Of a stretch of 64,000 nt of DNA, positions 8,890-18,996 are shown one piece after another (position 1 is the stretch's first letter; each line of letters begins with the position of its first letter). Source of the DNA: CAVSQX01 sp963730225 (GTDB lineage Bacteria; Planctomycetota; Phycisphaerae; Tepidisphaerales; Tepidisphaeraceae); the NCBI GenBank assembly GCA_963730225.1, contig CAVSQX010000002.1, forward strand, positions 248,001 to 312,000, written 5' to 3'. Position numbers and translations under genes: made by a program. The notes below the pieces were generated by a model. That model saw only the letters and a list, made by a program, of their open reading frames with translations, did not search any database and was not told where the DNA came from.

Positions 8890-10665
8890 ATGTCACCGAT
8901 GCCGGCCGCAAGCGCAAAACCGCTCGCCACTTGCGCTGCATTGCTGGGCATTTACACCTGCCTCGCCTGGCGGGCCGCCCAAAGCAAATGCCCGAGTTTC
9001 GATGAGCCGTATCACGCCCTTTCCGCCTGGACCAGCCTGCGATTTTCTGATTACCGCCTCGACTGCGAAGACCCGCCGCTGTGGAAATACTGGCTGGCCC
9101 TGCCAAACGGCCGCGACGCTCTGTCCGCTGATTTCTCCGCCCCCGACTGGACCGCTCAGCTGCGGCAGATGTGGCGGCAATGGGATTGGACAAACCAGAC
9201 GCTGTACCACACCGCCGGAAACGATTCCGACCGTTTCATCCGCCGCAGCCGCGCGATGATGTTGATCCTCGCCGTGCTTCTGGGCGCCGTAATCGGCTGG
9301 TGGGCGTGGCGAATCGCCGGCGCAACCGCCGCCGTCGTCGCGGTTTTTCTCTTTTGCTTCGATCCGAATTTTCTCGCGCACGGCCCGCTCGTGAAAAACG
9401 ACGTCGTTTTTTCCCTTGCGATGTTGTCGATCTGCTTCGCCCTGTGGCTCGCCGGCCAGAAGCTCACCTGGCTGCGGCTGGCTGCCATCTTGATTCTCTG
9501 TCCGATCCTGCTCACCGTGAAATTCTCCGGCCCGCTGGGCGCGATTCTGATTCCCGTGCTGCTGGGATTCCGCGCCCTGATGCGATCCGCATGGCCCGTG
9601 ATGGGCCGATCGATCACCGCCCGATTCTCGAAATTCGCCGTCGCCGTCGCTGTCACCGCCCTCGCATGGATCATCGGCTATGCCGGCATCTGGGCGGGTT
9701 ATGGTTTTCGTTTCGCACCCACTCCGCAGCCCGATGTCCGGCTGAACACCGCCGAGTTGGCCAACATGGCGATGCAGAAAGAATCGATGCTGAATCCCGC
9801 CGCCAAGCCCGCGGCGGCCGTGCGGATTTTGCAATTCTGCGAGCAGCGGCATCTTCTGCCGCAAGCGGCGATCGCGGGAATGCTCTTCACCTTTCAGAGC
9901 GCGCTGATTCGCCCCGCATTTCTGCTGGGAAAAATCTCGATGACTGGCTGGTGGTACTATTTTCCATTTGCGATGCTGGTGAAAACTCCGCTGGCGACGC
10001 TGGCCGCGGCCATCGCCGCCGCAGTTTTTCTCATCAGTCGCCGCCCGCGCGGTTGGACGACCATCTGCCTGCTGGCTCCGTTTTACATCTATTTCGCATC
10101 GGCCATGGCTTCGGATTTCAACATCGGCATTCGCCATCTGCTGCCGATTTATCCGCTGATTTTCATCGCCATCGGAGCGGCGGCATCGGCCGCTCGCAAG
10201 CGGTGGGGCGGGCCGATCACGATCGCGCTGGTTCTCGTGGCCGCCGCGCTGGCGAGCGAATCGCTGAGCGTTTATCCCAATTACATTCCCTTCTTCAACC
10301 TCGCCGCCGGCGGTGCGAGCAACGGAATCAATCTCCTGGGCGATTCGAATCTCGACTGGGGACAGGATCTTCTTCTGCTGCGCGACTGGCAGAATCGTCA
10401 TCCCGATGTGCCGCTGTATTTGAGCTATTTCGGCTCGGCCGATCCAGAGTATTACGGCATCCGGGCCGTCACGCTTCCCGGCGGATATCCGTACGACGGC
10501 CCCGCATCGCTGCCCGATCGGCCTTGCACGCTGGCGATCAGCGCGACGTATTTGCAGGGGTTGTATGTGAAGTCGGATTTGTATTCGCAATTTTACCGGA
10601 AATTTTTGACGCGCAAGCCCGTCGATGTTTTGGGCGGATCGATATATCTGTACAATTTCCCGTGA
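8890..10665 (+). CDS. GT39-like polytopic membrane glycosyltransferase
   Basis: About 591 residues with a long chain of transmembrane helices, a GT-C fold. The first loop contains FDEPYH, the acidic motif expected after helix 1 in dolichyl-phosphate-mannose-type transferases, and a second loop has FDPNFLAHGPLVKND. The C-terminal part has SNLDWGQDLLLLRDW, common in bacterial members of this group. It likely moves a sugar from a polyprenyl-phosphate carrier to a protein or glycolipid on the outer face of the membrane. The start at 8890 (MSPMPAASAK) is preferred over 8863. No partner genes are adjacent. Confidence 0.8.
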   Translation: MSPMPAASAKPLATCAALLGIYTCLAWRAAQSKCPSFDEPYHALSAWTSLRFSDYRLDCEDPPLWKYWLALPNGRDALSADFSAPDWTAQLRQMWRQWDWTNQTLYHTAGNDSDRFIRRSRAMMLILAVLLGAVIGWWAWRIAGATAAVVAVFLFCFDPNFLAHGPLVKNDVVFSLAMLSICFALWLAGQKLTWLRLAAILILCPILLTVKFSGPLGAILIPVLLGFRALMRSAWPVMGRSITARFSKFAVAVAVTALAWIIGYAGIWAGYGFRFAPTPQPDVRLNTAELANMAMQKESMLNPAAKPAAAVRILQFCEQRHLLPQAAIAGMLFTFQSALIRPAFLLGKISMTGWWYYFPFAMLVKTPLATLAAAIAAAVFLISRRPRGWTTICLLAPFYIYFASAMASDFNIGIRHLLPIYPLIFIAIGAAASAARKRWGGPITIALVLVAAALASESLSVYPNYIPFFNLAAGGASNGINLLGDSNLDWGQDLLLLRDWQNRHPDVPLYLSYFGSADPEYYGIRAVTLPGGYPYDGPASLPDRPCTLAISATYLQGLYVKSDLYSQFYRKFLTRKPVDVLGGSIYLYNFP

Positions 10666-10680
10666 ACAGGCGGGAACGGC

Positions 10681-10707
10681 CCGCCCCTGCGGGGCGGCGC
10701 TAAACGG
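10681..10707. repeat. GC-rich hairpin of the GCTAAAC family
   Basis: CCGCCCC-TG-CGGGGCGG forms a seven-pair stem, immediately followed by CGCTAAAC. The flank matches hairpins at 4669-4696 and 13824-13845 while the stem sequence differs. Confidence 0.6.
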
Positions 10708-10721
10708 GAAAGGGCAAATCT

Positions 10722-11468
10722 ATGAATTCGACGATTACCGGCACGACGATGCAGACGGTGCTGATGGAGTTGGCGCCCGGCGAAAGCGTCTACTGCCAGA
10801 CGCACGCCATGGCGTGGATGAGCGACAACGTCAACATGAACACCAACACCGGCGGCGGACTGCTGGCCGGCCTCAAACGCTCGCTCACCGGCGGCAGCGT
10901 CTTCATCACCACCTACACCGCCGGCGCGGGCGGCAGCAAATTGGCGTTCGCACCACGCTTCCCCGGCCACGTGCTGCCGTTCAAGCTCGAAGCCGGGCAA
11001 TCCGTCATTTGCCGAAAGGAAACATTTCTGGTCGCCGAAAGCTCGGTCACCTTCGAGATGGCCTTCCAGCAGAAATTCGGCGCAGGCTTTGTCGGCGGTG
11101 AAGGGTTCATCCTCCAGCGCGTGACCGGTCCGGGAACGGTTTGGCTCGATCTCTCCGGCGAAGTCGTGACGGAGGAACTCCAGACGGGCCAGCGCCTGCT
11201 CGTGCATGCCGGCCACGTCGGCATCATCACGCCGACGATTCAGTTCGACATTCAGCGCGTCAAAGGCGTCCGCAACATGCTCTTCGGCGGGGAAGGAATT
11301 TTCCTGGCCACGCTCACCGGCCCGGGAAAAGCGTGGCTGCAAAGCATGCCGATCATGAACCTCGCCGAAGCGATCGCTCATTATCTCCCGCAACAGCGCG
11401 AAGTCGCCAACACCACCGCCGGCGGGGTGGTCGGTGGAATCGTGGGGAATTTGCTCAGCGGGCAGTGA
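10722..11468 (+). CDS. TIGR00266/AIM24 family protein
   Basis: A 248-residue all-beta protein of the AIM24/TIGR00266 family (related to tryptophan RNA-binding attenuator-like folds). Family-typical blocks include MQTVLMELAPGESVYCQ, MAWMSDNVNMNT, GGLLAGLKRSLTGGSVFITT and GRRLLVHAGH-like GQRLLVHAGHV near residue 165, ending in a Gly-rich tail (GGVVGGIVGNLLSGQ). Function is not established in bacteria; the yeast relative sits in the mitochondrial inner membrane. GGGAAAGGG lies about a dozen bases before the ATG. Confidence 0.88.
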   Translation: MNSTITGTTMQTVLMELAPGESVYCQTHAMAWMSDNVNMNTNTGGGLLAGLKRSLTGGSVFITTYTAGAGGSKLAFAPRFPGHVLPFKLEAGQSVICRKETFLVAESSVTFEMAFQQKFGAGFVGGEGFILQRVTGPGTVWLDLSGEVVTEELQTGQRLLVHAGHVGIITPTIQFDIQRVKGVRNMLFGGEGIFLATLTGPGKAWLQSMPIMNLAEAIAHYLPQQREVANTTAGGVVGGIVGNLLSGQ

Positions 11469-11478
11469 GGGAGGGGGA

Positions 11479-11508
11479 TGCAACACTTTGCAACAGAATG
11501 CAACACAT
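11479..11508. repeat. Three 10-bp TGCAACANNN units
   Basis: TGCAACA recurs at exact 10-bp spacing three times, directly after the AIM24-family stop. Helical-turn spacing could suit protein binding, but it may be a repeat remnant. Confidence 0.6.
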
Positions 11509-11568
11509 TTTCAAAAGTAGTCGGTCGTTGTATCGCACGTAAATTGCTTGTGAACATATACTTGTGAT

Positions 11569-11850
11569 TTATTGCACCGCGGGCTTGAAAGCGGGGTGTT
11601 GCAGCGGACTCAACAGCTCAAATTCGCTCAGAAGCCGGTTGGAAGCCAAAGGGGATCGACGTGGTGGCGGTGATCGTTGCCTGGTGGATCGCCACGAACT
11701 CACTTTGATGAACGTGGAAATGTTGTCGTTCACGTCGCGTGGGAAGAACGCGCCGGTGCTGATGTTCTGGTTCTGCTCGATGATGTGAATAAGAGCGGTA
11801 CTGGCGGTGCTGAATGACAGATCGGTGAACGTGGCGACGCATGGTAAAAT
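11569..11850 (-). pseudogene. Decayed fragment of a secreted/surface protein
   Basis: The minus strand reads VATFTDLSFSTASTALIHI, then EQNQNISTGAFFPRDVNDN and a frame-disturbed end, with no credible start. The phrase VATFT(D/N)LS(F/L)S recurs in another fragment at 12744-13050, suggesting both derive from one family of beta-rich secreted repeats. The 390-bp gap 11469-11859 otherwise holds only the TGCAACA repeat and the promoter of the next gene. Confidence 0.3.
11845..11850 (+). promoter_or_regulatory. -10-like TAAAAT nine bases before the ATG at 11860
   Basis: TAAAAT ends nine bases before the start codon and no Shine-Dalgarno sequence is present, consistent with a leaderless or near-leaderless transcript. 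Confidence 0.35.
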
Positions 11851-11859
11851 CTCGCACCA

Positions 11860-12663
11860 ATGGAAGCGATTTCCCAATCGGAACGGCGGAGCGTGTTTCA
11901 CTGTAAATCGCCGGGCGATGCTTCGCTGGTGAAGAAGGCGTTGGGCCTGCTGCTTATCGGCGCCCTGATTGGCGGGCTGGGGTGGTTCGAAGCCGATCGC
12001 ACGCTCAGCGCCGTTCACATTATTGGTTGGCTTGCGGTGAACGCGATCATCTTTGCCAGCTTAGCCGGGCTGGAGATTCGCAAACCGATTCTTTCGATCG
12101 GCGTTGATGACGCCGGGCTGACGATTACTCGCGACGGAGCAACGCGCCTGTTCGGCTGGACGGAAATTGAGGCGGCCAGGTTTCAAGCGTATCCGATGAT
12201 CGCTGGGGAAAGGCCCGTCGCTTTTCTTCTCCGCGCCAGCGGCAGGAATTTTGAGCTGACACCCGAGTTCGCCGATGATGCGACGCGGGATTCATTTGAA
12301 GAAACAATCCTGGGGGAACTGGCAGCGCATGAAATTCCGGAAATTTCACCCGGCTTGCCGGGTTTTCAGCGAACGCTCAGCGTTGCCGGCGCGTGGGTGT
12401 TTGTCGGAAGCATATTCGCCATGCTCGCGGCGCACGCGCTGGGGTTTCATACGATGGGAACGATTTTCGGCCTGGCATTCATGCTCACCGGCAGCGTGGT
12501 TGCCTGGATGACTCGGGGCGAACGCTTAAGCCGCCTGATTGTCGCCGCCACGTTGCTGCTGGTCGTTTTCGGCAGCGGAATTCTGTGGTCGTGCCACGTG
12601 AACGTACGCCAGGTGCTCCAGGCATGGGAACGGATGGAGAAAAATAACTTGCACAGCAAATGA
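11860..12663 (+). CDS. Membrane protein with a PH-like cytoplasmic segment, unknown function
   Basis: 267 residues with two helices near the N-terminus (LGLLLIGALIGGLGWF and IGWLAVNAIIFASLAGLEI), a soluble middle (about 70-170) whose pattern LSIGVDDAGLTITRDGATRLFGWTEIE resembles bacterial PH-like domains, then about three more helices (AWVFVGSIFAMLAAHALGF onward). I do not recognise the family. The gene sits alone between two relic fragments. Confidence 0.65.
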   Translation: MEAISQSERRSVFHCKSPGDASLVKKALGLLLIGALIGGLGWFEADRTLSAVHIIGWLAVNAIIFASLAGLEIRKPILSIGVDDAGLTITRDGATRLFGWTEIEAARFQAYPMIAGERPVAFLLRASGRNFELTPEFADDATRDSFEETILGELAAHEIPEISPGLPGFQRTLSVAGAWVFVGSIFAMLAAHALGFHTMGTIFGLAFMLTGSVVAWMTRGERLSRLIVAATLLLVVFGSGILWSCHVNVRQVLQAWERMEKNNLHSK

Positions 12664-12743
12664 CGCCGCCAGAGCAGGCGAATTTGCCCGCAGGCGCGGT
12701 CGGGAAGATCCGTGGCGTGGAAGTTCGTGGAGACAAGTCGGAA

Positions 12744-13050
12744 TCAGCTGCTGACCGAGATCGTGAAGATCTTTGACTCTGCTGCGAGGTCCGTGGAGAC
12801 GAGGATGCCGCCGGTGGAGTCGGTGAGGGTAATGGTGACGTGGAGGCGGTAGTCGCCTTTGATGGAGAGAGAGGTTGGTGAAGGTGGCGACGCCGTTGAC
12901 GAAGTAGGCGGGGGGCAGGTCGGCGAAGACGTTGTTGGTGTTGCCGGAGGCTTGTGATGCGGAGAAGCGGTGGCCGTTGCCGAATGATGCGATAAAAATC
13001 TTTGCCGATTTGGAAAAATACGTTCTCCGGCTTTTGACACCCGGCCGCGA
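12744..13050 (-). pseudogene. 3' fragment of a secreted beta-rich protein
   Basis: The minus strand reads SASQASGNTNNVFADLPPAY, VNGVATFTNLSLS and, after an apparent two-base loss in a CT run near 12870, IKGDYRLHVTITLTDSTGG to the stop at 12744. This resembles the repeat units of extracellular planctomycete proteins. Upstream the frame closes at once, inside the act-operon promoter, so only a 3' remnant survives. The 467-bp gap 12664-13130 contains this relic and the promoter. Confidence 0.4.
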
Positions 13051-13061
13051 CTCACTATCCT
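13034..13061 (+). promoter_or_regulatory. Promoter of the act-cox respiratory operon
   Basis: TTGACA (13034-13039) and TATCCT (13056-13061) are separated by 16 bases, a strong sigma-70-type promoter about 70 bases before actA. It is the only clear promoter seen before a run of thirteen co-directional genes with tight junctions. Confidence 0.65.
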
Positions 13062-13130
13062 ACCGCCGCTTATAGGAGTTAGCGCAAGCGATTCCGTCGT
13101 CTCGGCGGAATCTCAGGGAAGCCAGAGGAC

Positions 13131-13807
13131 ATGGCGCAGATTTTCCATCCGAGCATGAACACGGTTGCCAAAGGCAGCATCTTTGGCGCGGTGTTTATCG
13201 TCGGCTTCCTCGGCTACGTCGTGAGCGGATACGATCGCTCCGGGTGGCACACCGGCGCCGAGGAAGTGCGCGAGCAGCCGGTTCCCTTCAGCCACGAGCA
13301 TCACGTCCGCGGGTTGGGCATTGATTGCCGCTACTGCCACACGTCCGTCGAAAGCTCGCATTTTGCTGGCATTCCAGCGACAAAAACCTGCATGACCTGC
13401 CACAGCCAGATCTGGACCAACGCCGCTCTGCTGGAGCCGGTGCGGGAAAGCTGGCGGACCAATCGCCCCATCGCCTGGAACCGCGTGCACAATCTTCCCG
13501 AGTTCGTTTACTTCAATCACAGCATTCACGTGAACAAGGGAATCGGTTGCAGCACGTGTCACGGGCAGGTCGATCGCATGCCGCTGCTTTGGCAGGCGAA
13601 CAGTCTTCAGATGGAATGGTGTCTGAATTGCCATCGCGAGCCGGAGAAATTCATCCGTCCGCGCGAAGAGATTTACAACATGGATTACGATCCGGAAAAA
13701 GATCCGAATCATCCCGGCATGACGCAGGAAACGCTGGGGCGCAATTGGTCGCGGATTATCACATTCACAAGGAACAGTTGACGAATTGTTCGGTTTGCCA
13801 TCGGTGA
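13131..13807 (+). CDS. actA: Alternative Complex III subunit A, pentahaem cytochrome c (frameshift near the end)
   Basis: ActA anchors electron exit from the quinol:cytochrome c oxidoreductase. One N-terminal helix (residues 13-32) anchors a periplasmic domain with haem motifs CRYCH (66-70), CMTCH (87-91), CSTCH (140-144) and CLNCH (164-168). In the first frame the protein ends early (stop at 13779-13781). One frame change near 13755-13763 restores DYHIHKEQLTNCSVCHR and the stop at 13807, giving the fifth haem site that the family normally carries. I therefore annotate through 13807 and treat the break as a probable sequence error. It is the first gene of the act-cox operon. Confidence 0.88.
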
Positions 13808-13823
13808 CAAAAACGGAAGAAGG

Positions 13824-13846
13824 CGCGAGCAAGCTCGCGGCTAAAC
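13824..13846. repeat. GCTAAAC-family hairpin between actA and actB
   Basis: CGCGAGC-AA-GCTCGCG forms a perfect seven-pair stem followed by GCTAAACAC. It lies within the respiratory operon, in the 69-bp actA-actB spacer, so it probably does not terminate transcription there and may tune stoichiometry. Confidence 0.6.
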
Positions 13847-13876
13847 ACAAAATGCTCGATGCATGTCCACATCATC

Positions 13877-16800
13877 ATGAAGACGATCAAGCGGCGTTGG
13901 CCGAGCTAACGCCGCGCACGCCCGCGCGACCAAGGCGAAGCGATTCTGGCGCAGCCTCGATGAGTTGGCGGAAACTCCCGCATTTGTCGACATGCTGCAT
14001 CGGGAATTTCCGTTTGCCGCTTCGGAATGGAAAGACGGCTCGAGCCGGCGGAATTTCCTCAAGCTGATGGGCGCTTCGCTGGCCCTGGGCGGGTTGTCCG
14101 CCTGCACGCTGCGCAAGACGCAGGAAAAAATCGTTCCATACGTGAATCCGCCCGAGGAAGTGATTCCCGGCCGGCCGCTGTTTTTCGCCAGCAGCGTTCC
14201 GTGGTGCGGATACGGCAAGGGTGTGATCGTCGAAAGTCACGAAGGCCGGCCAACCAAAATCGAAGGTAATCCCGACCATCCGGCCAGCCTCGGCGCCGCC
14301 GACATCTGGGGTCAGGCTTCGGTGCTGGACATGTACGATCCCGATCGGTCGCAGGTTGTGCTGCACAGCGAATCGGTCAGCACCTGGGCGCTTTCACGGA
14401 GGATTTATCGCCCAAACTGGCCGACCAAATCGCCGCCGACGGCCAAGGGCTGCGTTTCCTCACCGGCGCGATCACCTCTCCCAGCGTTGCCCGACAGATG
14501 GAGATGATTCTCAAGAAGATGCCCAAGGCCCGCTGGCATCAGTATGAAGCGATCGGCCGCCGCAACACGCGCCAGGGCGCCATGGACGCTTTTGGGCGCG
14601 ATGCTCACGCCGTCTACAGTTTCGACAAAGCCGATGTGATCGTTTCGCTCGACAGCAACTTTCTCACCGACGATCCGGGCAGCCTGACGTACGCCCGCCG
14701 ATTCGTGGACGGCCGACGATTCCGTCAGGGCGGGCCGCAGAAGATCAATCGCCTCTATGCGGTGGAAAGCTCCGTTACGCTGACCGGAGCGATGGCCGAT
14801 CATCGCCTGCCACTGCGGAGCAGCGATATCGAATCACTGGCCCGCGATCTGGCGGCGGCGCTCAACGGCGTTCATCCGGCCGGGCCGCAAGCCGCCTGGA
14901 TTCAAGCCGTCGCCGACGATCTGCGGGCCAGTCGCGGCAAGTCGCTGGTGGTCGTCGGTGAATGTCAACCGCCGAGCGTGCACGCCTGGGCTCACGCGAT
15001 GAATCACCATTTGGGCAACGTTGGCAACACGCTTGTTTACGTCGAACCGATCGAAGCCGCCGGCCCCGATGGCCCGCTCACGCTGGAGCAACTGGTCGAT
15101 GACATGCGCGAATCCAAGGTGGATCTGCTGTTCATCCTTGGAACCAATCCCGTCTACACCGCTCCGCCCGATCTTGGCCTTTCCTTCGGGCTTTGGGAGA
15201 CCGATCCGAAGGATCGCACGGACGATTTCATCGCCAGGAATCCGCTGGCGAAGGTCAAAACTGTGGTACACCACGGTGCGTACGGACCGGCATTCGACGA
15301 AACGGCCTTCTTCAACACCTGGCACATCCCCGCATCGCACTATCTCGAATGCTGGGGCGATGTGCGGGCTTTCGACGGCGCCGCGTCGATTATTCAGCCC
15401 TTGATTTACCCGCTCTATTCCTCCAAATCCGAAATCGAGCTGTTGAATTTTGTCATCGGACAGTTCGATCCGCCGCAACTGGATCGTCTCCCCTACGACA
15501 CCGTGCGCGAAACCTGGAAATCGCAATTGCCCGCCCCGTCTGAAGCCAACTGGCAGCGAGCGCTGGAAAAAGGCGTGATTCCCAACACGGCGTCGCCGCC
15601 CATCGCGTTGACACTGAGCCAGAGCCCGGATGTTGCTGTGACGGCGGCAAATGCCGGCGGAATCGAGATCGTCTTCCGTCCCGATCCCAACGTCTGGGAC
15701 GGCCGATATGCCAACAACGCCTGGCTTCAGGAGCTTCCCAAGCCCATCACCTCGCTGACGTGGGACAACGTCGCGCTGATGAGTGTGAATACCGCCCAGA
15801 ATCTCGGGGTGGATGAATCCAATCCGGGCCGGCCTGTCGAGTCATCGGTCGTGGTAATCAAAATGGGTTCGCGAACACTCCGCCTGCCCGCGCTGGTGAT
15901 GCCCGGCCACGCGGACGATTCGATCACCATTTGCCTCGGGTATGGCCGGGCCCGCGCCGGCCGAGTCGGCTGCGGCATCGGCGGCAACGCCTATTTCCTG
16001 CGGACAACTTCCGACAAGTGGATCAGCAGCGGCGGCGTCGAGGTCGCCGTCACCGATGAAACCTATCCGCTGGCGACCACGCAGATGCATCATCTGATCA
16101 AGACGGGCTCGCCCGAATCCAGCTACGATTCCGAATGGCTCGCCCAGCGCGAACTGATCCAGACCTACACCGTCGATGAAGCGCGGGCCAAGCAGCGCGA
16201 AAAAGTCAGCCGCAGCATCTCCCTTCCCCTGGCCAAGGAAGATGAGCCCGAACAACTGATCCCCGACTGGACCTACAGCCAGAACAAATGGGCGATGGTC
16301 ATCGACAACAACGCCTGCATCGGCTGCAACGCCTGCATTGTCGCCTGTCAGAGCGAAAATAACATTCCCGTGGTCGGCAAGGAGCAGGTTCTCAACGACC
16401 GCGAGATGCACTGGCTGCGCATCGACACGTATTTTCTGGGCAAACCCGACGGCAATCCCGACACCTTTTTCCAGCCGATTCCCTGCATGCAATGCGAAAC
16501 GGCTCCGTGCGAATTGGTTTGTCCCGTCGAGGCTACCTCGCACAGCGCCGAGGGAATCAACGAGCAAACCTACAACCGTTGTGTCGGCACCCGCTACTGC
16601 TCCAACAACTGCCCGTACAAAGTCCGCCGGTTTAATTTCCTTTTCTACAACGACTATCACACGCAGAGCCTGATGCTGCAAAAGAACCCCAACGTCACGG
16701 TGCGTGGCCGCGGCGTCATGGAAAAGTGCAACTACTGCATTCAGCGCGTCAACAACGGCCGCATCGAAGCCAAGAAGCAGGATCGGCTGATCGCGCCCGG

Positions 16801-17005
16801 CGAAGTCGTTCCCGCCTGCGCCCAGTCGTGTCCGACGCAGGCGATCGTTTTCGGCAATCTCAACGATCCGCGCTGGGACGTGGTGAACCTTCAGCATGAG
16901 CCGCTGCGCTACACGTTGCTGGACGAGCTGGACACCAAGCCGCGAACCAGCTATCTGGCGAAAATCAAGAATCCGAATCCGGCCCTGGCCGGCGGGAGCG
17001 CGTAA
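13877..17005 (+). CDS. actB: Alternative Complex III subunit B, molybdopterin-fold/iron-sulfur protein (two frameshifts)
   Basis: About 1040 residues, normal for ActB. The ATG at 13877 opens MKTIKRRWPS; a frame change near 13905 leads to ATKAKRFWRSLDELAETP, and another near 14392 joins VVLHSESVSTW to the TEDLSPKLADQIAADGQGL segment. A Tat-like SSRRNFLKLMGASLALGG follows the N-terminal region. The first two-thirds has the molybdopterin-oxidoreductase fold that in ACIII carries no cofactor. The last third binds four clusters: CIGCNACIVAC (about 16316), CMQCETAPCELVC (16486), CVGTRYCSNNC (16582) and CNYC/CAQSCPTQ (16730, 16819). It relays electrons from quinol to ActA/ActE. From 14498 on the frame is uninterrupted. 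Confidence 0.88.
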
Positions 17006-17043
17006 TCGTGCGGATTTTCCGAACCGGGAATGTGGTGTAAGAA

Positions 17044-18450
17044 ATGGCGACAAAACAAGATCATCCCGCTCCGGATACCGCAACGGCTGGCGGCGGCGTG
17101 CCCATTCCGCCGCCGGTGGTTGCCAGCGGGTTCACCATCGGTTCGGTCACCGACAAGATCGCCTCGATCGTTCTCACCCATCCGATCACCCGGGGCTGGC
17201 TCTTCGGCTTCACCGTCAGCTTCATCTTCGTCAACGTCCTGATGATGTCGGTCGCCTATCTGTTTTGGCGTGGCGTGGGCATCTGGGGCATCAACATTCC
17301 CATCGGCTGGGGATTTGCCATCGTCAATTTCGTCTGGTGGATCGGAATCGGCCACGCCGGAACGTTCATCAGCGCGTTTCTGCTTCTGCTGCGGCAGGAT
17401 TGGCGAACCTCGATCAATCGCTTCGCCGAGGCGATGACCTTATTCGCCGTCGCCTGCGCCGGAATGTTTCCGCTGCTGCACGTCGGACGGCCGTGGGTGG
17501 CCTATTGGCTGCTGCCGTATCCCAACACCATGCTGCTCTGGCCGCAGTTCCGCAGCCCGCTGGTTTGGGACGTTTTTGCCGTCTCCACTTACGCCACCGT
17601 TTCGCTGATGTTCTGGTACGTCGGCCTGATTCCCGACCTGGCCACCCTGCGCGACCGCGCCCACCACACGCTGGGCAAGGTGGTCTACGGAATGCTGTCG
17701 ATGGGCTGGCGCGGATCGGCTCGCCACTGGCAGCGCTATCAATCGGCCTACATTCTTCTGGCCGGCCTGGCCGCTCCGCTGGTCGTTTCGGTGCACAGCG
17801 TGGTCGGTATGGATTTCGCCTCCGGACAGGTTCCAGGCTGGCACTCCACCATCTTCCCGCCGTACTTTGTCGCCGGCGCCATCTTCAGCGGGTTTGCCAT
17901 GGTGCTGACGCTGGCCATCCCGCTGCGAAAGTTCTACGGGCTCGAAGGCATCATCACCATCAAGCACATCGAGAACTGCGCCAAGCTCATGCTGGTGACT
18001 GGCATGATCGTCGCCTATGGGTACACCATCGAATGGGTCATGGGATGGTACAGCGGCAATATCTACGAATGGTACATGATTACCAATCGCGCCCTGGGCC
18101 CGTATAAACCCTTCTACTTCACGCTGATTTTCTGCAACATCCTCACCCCGCAGACCATGTGGTTCAAAGCCATCCGGCAAAGCCCGCTGGCGATGTGGAT
18201 CATCGCGTTCATCATTCAGTGCGGAATGTGGCTGGAGCGCTTCGTCATCGTCATCACGAGCCTCTCCCGCGATTTCATGCCCAGCAGTTGGGGCATGTAC
18301 CACCCGACTTTCTGGGACCTGGCCACGCTATTCGGCACCATCGGGTTCTTCTTCTGCTGCATCTTCCTGTTCGTCCGAGTTCTGCCGGCGATTTCCATTT
18401 TCGAGATGCGCGAACTGGTCCATCAAGACGCGAAGGAGGCCGCTCATTAA
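17044..18450 (+). CDS. actC: Alternative Complex III subunit C, NrfD-like quinone-binding membrane protein
   Basis: 468 residues with about ten transmembrane helices of the NrfD/PsrC type. Signature regions include GWGFAIVNFVWWIGIGHAGT, RFAEAMTLFAVACAGMFPLL and HVGRPW, as in ActC, where the first four-helix bundle binds quinol near the periplasmic side. The N-terminus is cytoplasmic and Pro-rich. It starts 38 bases after actB and is followed by actD after six bases. Confidence 0.93.
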   Translation: MATKQDHPAPDTATAGGGVPIPPPVVASGFTIGSVTDKIASIVLTHPITRGWLFGFTVSFIFVNVLMMSVAYLFWRGVGIWGINIPIGWGFAIVNFVWWIGIGHAGTFISAFLLLLRQDWRTSINRFAEAMTLFAVACAGMFPLLHVGRPWVAYWLLPYPNTMLLWPQFRSPLVWDVFAVSTYATVSLMFWYVGLIPDLATLRDRAHHTLGKVVYGMLSMGWRGSARHWQRYQSAYILLAGLAAPLVVSVHSVVGMDFASGQVPGWHSTIFPPYFVAGAIFSGFAMVLTLAIPLRKFYGLEGIITIKHIENCAKLMLVTGMIVAYGYTIEWVMGWYSGNIYEWYMITNRALGPYKPFYFTLIFCNILTPQTMWFKAIRQSPLAMWIIAFIIQCGMWLERFVIVITSLSRDFMPSSWGMYHPTFWDLATLFGTIGFFFCCIFLFVRVLPAISIFEMRELVHQDAKEAAH

Positions 18451-18456
18451 CCCGTC

Positions 18457-18996
18457 ATGAGACTCAAACAAGACATCTACGGACTGCTGGCCGAATTCGA
18501 CACGCCCGAGCATTTGCTCGCCGCCGCCGAAAAGGTCCGCGACGCCGGCTATCAGAATGCCGACGCCTATTCCCCCTACCCCGTGCACGGCCTGAGCGAA
18601 GCGCTGGGTTTGTCCCAAACACGCGTTCCCCTTTTCGTGCTTCTGGGTGGAATCTTCGGCGGGCTGGGCGGGTTCTTCATGCAGCTCTACGCCTGCGCCC
18701 TGAGTTATCCTCTGAACATCGCTGGCCGACCGCTCAACAGTTGGCCCGCTTTCATTCCCATCACATTTGAAATGACCGTCCTGGGCGCGTGCACCTCCGC
18801 CGTTCTCAGCATGCTCGCTCTCAACGGCCTGCCCCAACCGTATCATCCGCTATTCAACGTGCCCAATTTCCAGTTGGCCAGCCGCGATAAATTTTTCGTC
18901 TGCATCGAATCCACCGACAAGAAATTTGACATGGAGCAAACCCGGCGGTTCCTCGAAAGCCTGAATCCGACCGCCGTGATGGAAGTGCCCGGATGA
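18457..18996 (+). CDS. actD: Alternative Complex III subunit D (DUF3341)
   Basis: 179 residues: a cytoplasmic DUF3341 domain (YGLLAEFDTPEHLLAAAEKV, DAYSPYPVHGL), two helices (LFVLLGGIFGGLGGFFMQLY and FIPITFEMTVLGACTSAVLS), then RDKFFVCIESTDKKFD near the C-terminus. ActD packs at the membrane face of the complex without known cofactors. Its TGA overlaps the actE ATG, implying coupled translation. Confidence 0.93.
   Translation: MRLKQDIYGLLAEFDTPEHLLAAAEKVRDAGYQNADAYSPYPVHGLSEALGLSQTRVPLFVLLGGIFGGLGGFFMQLYACALSYPLNIAGRPLNSWPAFIPITFEMTVLGACTSAVLSMLALNGLPQPYHPLFNVPNFQLASRDKFFVCIESTDKKFDMEQTRRFLESLNPTAVMEVPG

Noticed and set aside
8893..10590. 565-residue open frame antisense to the GT39-like gene
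   Set aside because: Shadow of a well-supported coding gene; composition is rich in Arg, Gly and Gln with no domain or start signal.
11469..11859. tRNA or structural RNA gene in this gap
   Set aside because: No cloverleaf, anticodon arm or CCA end could be traced; the gap contains repeats and a protein relic.
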